64,000 nucleotides of DNA, from positions 35,976,061 to 36,040,060 of the forward strand of contig CM054117.1 of NCBI GenBank assembly GCA_028673005.1, written 5' to 3'. The stretch's first letter is position 1. Each line of letters opens with the position of its first letter. This document shows positions 59,800-64,000 of this stretch, in pieces. The position numbers were made by a program, and so were the translations under genes. The notes under the pieces were generated by a model. It was not told the DNA's origin. It worked only from the letters and a program-made list of their open reading frames with translations, and made no database searches. The stretch is from Tanypteryx hageni. Lineage: Eukaryota; Arthropoda; Insecta; Odonata; Petaluridae.

Positions 59800-60110
59800 G
59801 TAAACACCTATTCCCGGTTGACCGATTTTTACCAAAAACTAATCAGTTCTTGTGAATTTTATAAAAATGTTAAATAAAAAATTTCGTGTTGACCTGATTA
59901 ATAGTTTTTGAGTTAGAGCGACCACAAAAAAGCTATCACATACACAGACAGACATCATCGAGAAAATGGTAAAAACGTGTTCAGGGGCCTCAAAACGTGT
60001 ATTTCCGTTGAAATCTCGAAGTCGATTTTTTTCATGAAAACAATACTTTCCCCTATACTACGTATGGAGAAAGTAAAAATGGGGTTCGGTTCTTGGCTTA
60101 CAGGGAAAAG
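59800..60110. repeat. Interspersed repeat fragment of unidentified family
   Basis: The stretch carries ATAGTTTTTGAGTTAGAGCG, then ACACAGACAGACATCATCGA, then CCTCAAAACGTGTATTTCCG. It ends in the imperfect palindrome TACTTTCCCCTATACTACGT followed by ATGGAGAAAGTA. I recall this combination from multicopy non-coding repeats of arthropods. No target duplication or protein is visible. Confidence 0.45.
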
Positions 60111-60874
60111 TAGAGTAAAATTCCTGACTAAACATATAAGCATATTATTAAATGAGTAAATATGTATATTTCTTACATTAAAATATGTATATTAAATTGT
60201 TAGTCCATGAAGGCTATATCTCTTTTTAAAATTCTCAAACCAGCCCTTGCTGGCGAGAAATGGCCTTTGACTGCTTGCACTACTGCCTTCATTCCAGGTT
60301 TGCATCAAATGTGCAAACTCTTTGCCTTTTCACGAATAACAGTGCCAGACGGAGGAAGTCATTTCTGTGCCCGATCGTCTATTTACATACTGAGGGCTTT
60401 TCCAGTATTTTCTAATATGAAAATTTGTCACTATTAGGATCACTGTTAGCTACACTAATCCTTACGATTTCTTCACTTTTTTTGTTTCGCACCGTCGAAT
60501 ATAATATCTGCCAACTGATGCCGCGCTCTCACCCTCTCAGCTTCACCTTTTGGGTTAAAGACAACCTTTTCATGCCTTTTTGCACTTAAATCACTCTCTT
60601 TCCTCTTAAATTAAAGTCACCAAGAATAAAAAAATTAAAAAGTGCCAGATTACTATAACGAAGAGCAACAAGATGTTCACAGCAATAAGACAAAATTCGC
60701 GCTATTTTCATGTTTAAGTTCTCGCTTCTCCAACTACTGAGGAATGGGGGAGAGGAGGATATATCGCAAATAATGGGGGATGAAACTATTAAAGCCTTGG
60801 GGAGAAGGACGATTAGAATTAAGGACGATTAGAATTAAGGGCAATTAGGAAAGGGGGTGTGACATTTACTAAAA
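60111..60874. other. Intronic sequence, nothing certain
   Basis: AT-rich sequence with a direct repeat of GGACGATTAGAATTAA at about 60,808-60,838. A 76-codon open frame at 60207-60437 (+) has no known motif. Confidence 0.5.
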
Positions 60875-61120
60875 CTACCGAAAAGCAAGAGGGAAATCTG
60901 GGTATGGAGTGGTACTGAATTTATGTTTGTAAACATTTTCAAAGTCATAAATACAGTGGCGTTTCCAAGAAGGTGTGTCGTCCTTTTGGATGCCATATTC
61001 ATAAAACATGTCGTGTGACCTCCTCTCAATATTTTGCAGTCTTTCGTAAACAAAATTAGCATAAGCAGATGCATTTTGTGCTTGGACAGGACGAGAAAGA
61101 AATTTCGGCTTTATCAGCAA
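60875..61120 (-). pseudogene. Possible coding remnant of unknown origin
   Basis: An 81-codon open frame has a composition unlike the surrounding chance frames, being rich in Tyr, Glu, Asn and charged residues (for example NFVYERLQNIERRSHDMFYE and SWKRHCIYDFENVYKHKF). I do not recognise a family. It lies just left of a pogo-like terminal sequence on the same stretch and could be a fragment of a transposon or of a retroposed gene. No promoter, splice site or longer frame supports an intact gene. Confidence 0.2.
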
Positions 61121-61330
61121 AAAGTGACGTAGAATAACTGGAATGTTTTAAATTTCGAGGTATAAAATATTTCCCAATTACAGAAAGTGGCTAATGTTGT
61201 TTAAATTACGTATTATTTATTACGGATCATTTGAATCATATATATCGAAAAAAGTAAAATAATCTATATACATAAGTGTCCGGCACATCCGCATAATTTG
61301 TGCCGTGGCAGTTGCCTATATACAACAAAA

Positions 61331-61391
61331 CTTTTTTGCCGCGGATAGCAAAACCGCAGATGGCAAAACTGTGGATATAGAAGGTCTACTG
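61331..61391. mobile_element. Tigger/pogo-like terminal inverted repeat (one end)
   Basis: Reverse-complemented from 61391 the end reads CAGTAGACCTTCTATATCCA, then CAGTTTTGCCATCTGCGG, then TTTTGCTATCCGCGGC. It is followed on the plus strand by TA. The CAGTAG start with repeated GCGGTTTTGC/GCTATCCGCGG motifs is typical of Tigger-like elements. I could not find the partner end, so the element is truncated or its other end has decayed. Confidence 0.5.
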
Positions 61392-61393
61392 TA

Positions 61394-64000
61394 TATGTAT
61401 ATATACGTATGTAGTATATATACGTATACATAAATGCATACACTATATACATATTTAGTGAGGGAATATGACCTTTATCATCAGAAGATGGAATATATTA
61501 AACGTAAATATTATCTCCTTCTCTCGGCACCCGCTGAAAATGGCTTCATCTCTTGGATCAAAGGGAAGGCCTTGAGTTTATTCGATGGCGGATCGAATGC
61601 TACAGAAACACAAGGGTGCCCGAGGCGTCCGGCGATATGGATTAATTTAAAGAGAGAGAAAGATGGGGAGGGGCGGGAGGGACGATCGAGTAGACGAGGG
61701 AATGGGGATGAGAGGGGCGAGAGGAGAGGATATAAGGAGGAGGGGGAGGGCAAAAGCAAACGCGGAAAGAGAGCAACGGAATCGTGGGCGGAATGAGGAT
61801 GAGGAAATAAGGCCCCTCGGACTGAAAACACTGTTGCTCTATCTGCATGGCGAAAAAGAGAAAGAGGTTACGTCACGGATAGACCTATAATCCGTTTTCC
61901 CTAGCTTTCTCGACATCAATGGCAGAGAGAATGAGAGAGATATATAGATACAGAATTACGCACAAACAAACGAGCCGCTTCTTTTGAAAAGATTTTTTCC
62001 CTTATTTGCGACCGATGCATCGCGTTTGACGCGGATTGGCCAAGACACGTTGGAACAGAGAACCGGAATGTCCGTTTTACCAAAAGCACACGGTTCTCAT
62101 TTTATTTTCCGCGAGCCGTTATTCAAAAATCAAACACTTGGCGAACGGATCACAACTTTTACGACGACGGTATTCCGTTCTAGACCACGGTTTTTATTTA
62201 ACGTCCTTCACGAACGAGCGAAATTCGAAAGGAAATGCACTAATCAAAGGAACCAGAACCAGACATGCGAAACCTTAAAAGCTCGGGTTCGTGACTTAGA
62301 CGGATTTTTTTTTAACTGTTTACGATTCCCAGCCCGCCTCTAGCGCCGCCTGAAAAAGGCAAGGTGTAATTGCATTTCCGAACATAATGAAATTCATTCA
62401 TTCCGTTACATATGCCGCAAAATTTCAGTCGACGAATTATTTCCCCCACCTCTGAAGGATTTATTTCCGCGGAGGTCAGTGAAAACGGCAGATTACGACA
62501 CGCATATTAGATAAACAATCTCGTTCCCACCCCTCCTCACTCACCGCCCACAAACTCCTGGATTCAACGAGAGCTCTTTTAATTTTAACGGAACATATTA
62601 TTCTCCCAACTTTTCAATCCCCCGCCCCCTTCTTTTTTTTCTCTCTCTCTCCATTATTTCTACCCCATTCTACTCCTCCGCCTCCACCGAACCTTCCATT
62701 TCATTCAGTCCACCCAAGTGACTGCAACAGAGGTAATATAAAAGTTGACGATGTCCCTTAACGCGGCCTTTTCCCATTATTTTTTTATCCCATTATCTCG
62801 CTTCCATCCTCCCCGACTCTTCCCCGAAAAAAAAACTCATCCGACCGAACTCAGGACCTCCTCCCCCTCCCCGCACGCCCCAATTCGACCTCCTTCCCTC
62901 TTTTCCGCTTTTAATTCGTTCGATGTTCGCTCTATCAACTCTGGGCCTCTTCGAATTTCCATTCACAAGTAGACTATAAAACAAATCTAGTTTTTCATTT
63001 TTTCAGACGGGGAGCTAAGAAGCTTTTCAAGTTTTTGGCATTTTTTGATGTCGGCAGAGGCGAGATTCGGATTTTTTTATGAACTGAAACTCTCGGAAAC
63101 ATTTTTCAACCAATGAGCTGTTTTCAGTGCCCGCGATACGAACACAAAACAAAGCAGCAGGGAATAAGGAAGGAATCATATTTTTTTAATGGATTTAAGT
63201 TCAAAGGTTCTATGATTTATTAACGCTATAAGAGTTAATACAACCATACATCCGCTTTGGTCAAAGAAAATACGTTAACATTTTAGCACACCACCTACAA
63301 ATCAGTATTTATTCTTTAAATAACGAAAAACACCCCCTCAAGATAAGGATATAATCGCTCAAAACTCCTTCCTACACCCCGAAGCGGCCATCTTTCAGAA
63401 CGACCGCGGTCCCGCAACGCTATCCGGTTATATCCAAAAGATGGTATCTAAGAACATTCCCGATACAGAAACCCGAGGACGTAAAATTTATTCGCGATAG
63501 CGCGACCTTTGAGACAGAACGGCCGCCATAAATTTCGTGTTTATGCAATCATTTTTTTATAGGCCATCACACAAAAGGATACGTCATACCTTATTAGCCG
63601 CGTCAAAGTTGATGAAGGGAAGCAAAGGAGAGGGGAAGAATGGGGTATGGGGGGAAGGTAAGGAGGGAATCACTAATAACCCGGATAGTAACACAACAAC
63701 CACCTTTCATTTAGCAGGAGACGCTTATGAAAACTAGGCAACCGTCGGCTTCCCCCGCCTAATTTATGCCCACTGCCGCGTCAAACCCATCAACCCCCTC
63801 TTCTTCCTCTCGATATCCCACCTTACCACTTCCCTTACCATCCCTCCTCTCCGAATCAAACGTGGGGACACCCATACCTCTCCTGCGAACCAACCTCCCT
63901 CTTTCCCGCAACCAACTCTCGCCACACCGACCTTCTTTCATCGTCATCTCTCATAACGACTTCCCATCACTGCTAAACGTACCTCATCCCTTCCTCCCCG
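61394..64000. other. Right end of window, nothing recognised
   Basis: Presumed intron of Rox8. It contains AT-rich and pyrimidine-rich patches (plus strand, about 62,530-62,700 and 63,780-63,960) and a 119-codon frame at 61984-62343 without motifs. The missing RRM1 and early RRM2 exons are not seen here. Confidence 0.55.

Noticed and set aside
1..64000. Bacterial-style operon, CRISPR array or phage system
   Set aside because: The window has spliced animal exons, long introns and eukaryotic DNA transposons. The tandem arrays lack the repeat-spacer pattern of CRISPR.

Overview
The window is nuclear DNA of an arthropod, most probably an insect. It holds the 3' half of one protein-coding gene on the minus strand, an orthologue of the RNA-binding protein TIA1/TIAR (Drosophila Rox8). 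The rest is very large introns filled with simple-sequence DNA and degraded transposons. The assignment rests on five exons whose splice sites and reading phases join perfectly. In transcript order (right to left) they are 34554-34452 (end of RRM2), 3676-3496 (RRM3), 2739-2553 (end of RRM3 plus poly-Ala), 2279-2038 (Gly/Tyr/Ala-rich tail) and 607-139 (Ala/Gln/Pro-rich tail). Together they encode 394 codons. A phase-0 donor at 138/137 shows that a short last exon lies beyond the left edge. The start codon, RRM1 and the first half of RRM2 were not found and must lie beyond the right edge.

Layout: 1-3.7 kb carries four exons separated by small introns. From 3.7 to 34.45 kb is a single intron of 30,775 bp. 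It contains minisatellites (7.8 kb), a diverged array of six copies of a ~145-bp unit (8.5-9.4 kb), and a nest of DNA transposons (19.8-21.9 kb: piggyBac-like inside hAT-like inside a Tigger/pogo-like element, plus an inverted-repeat-bounded minisatellite and a retrotransposon 3' tail). It also contains two kilobase-scale GA tracts (24.5-25.7 and 26.1-29.0 kb), the second with a higher-order duplication. From 34.55 to 64 kb is at least 29.4 kb of further intron with more GA and (TA) arrays, minisatellites (40.1, 43.9, 58.2 kb), a 34-nt perfect hairpin (36.5 kb) and remnants of repeats (41.7, 59.8, 61.3 kb).

The gene product is expected to be a three-RRM protein that binds U-rich RNA in splicing and stress-granule assembly. 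Its C-terminal prion-like tail is here strongly enriched in Ala, Gln and Pro runs. Most long simple-sequence tracts are purine-rich on the plus strand, so the pre-mRNA would carry kilobases of C/U-rich sequence. I saw no CRISPR arrays, rRNA or convincing intact tRNA genes. The many long open frames over GA/CT tracts are compositional artefacts. I found no clear evidence of an undescribed system. The best leads are a candidate poison exon in the Rox8 gene, the nested transposons, and GA satellites apparently seeded from retrotransposon tails.
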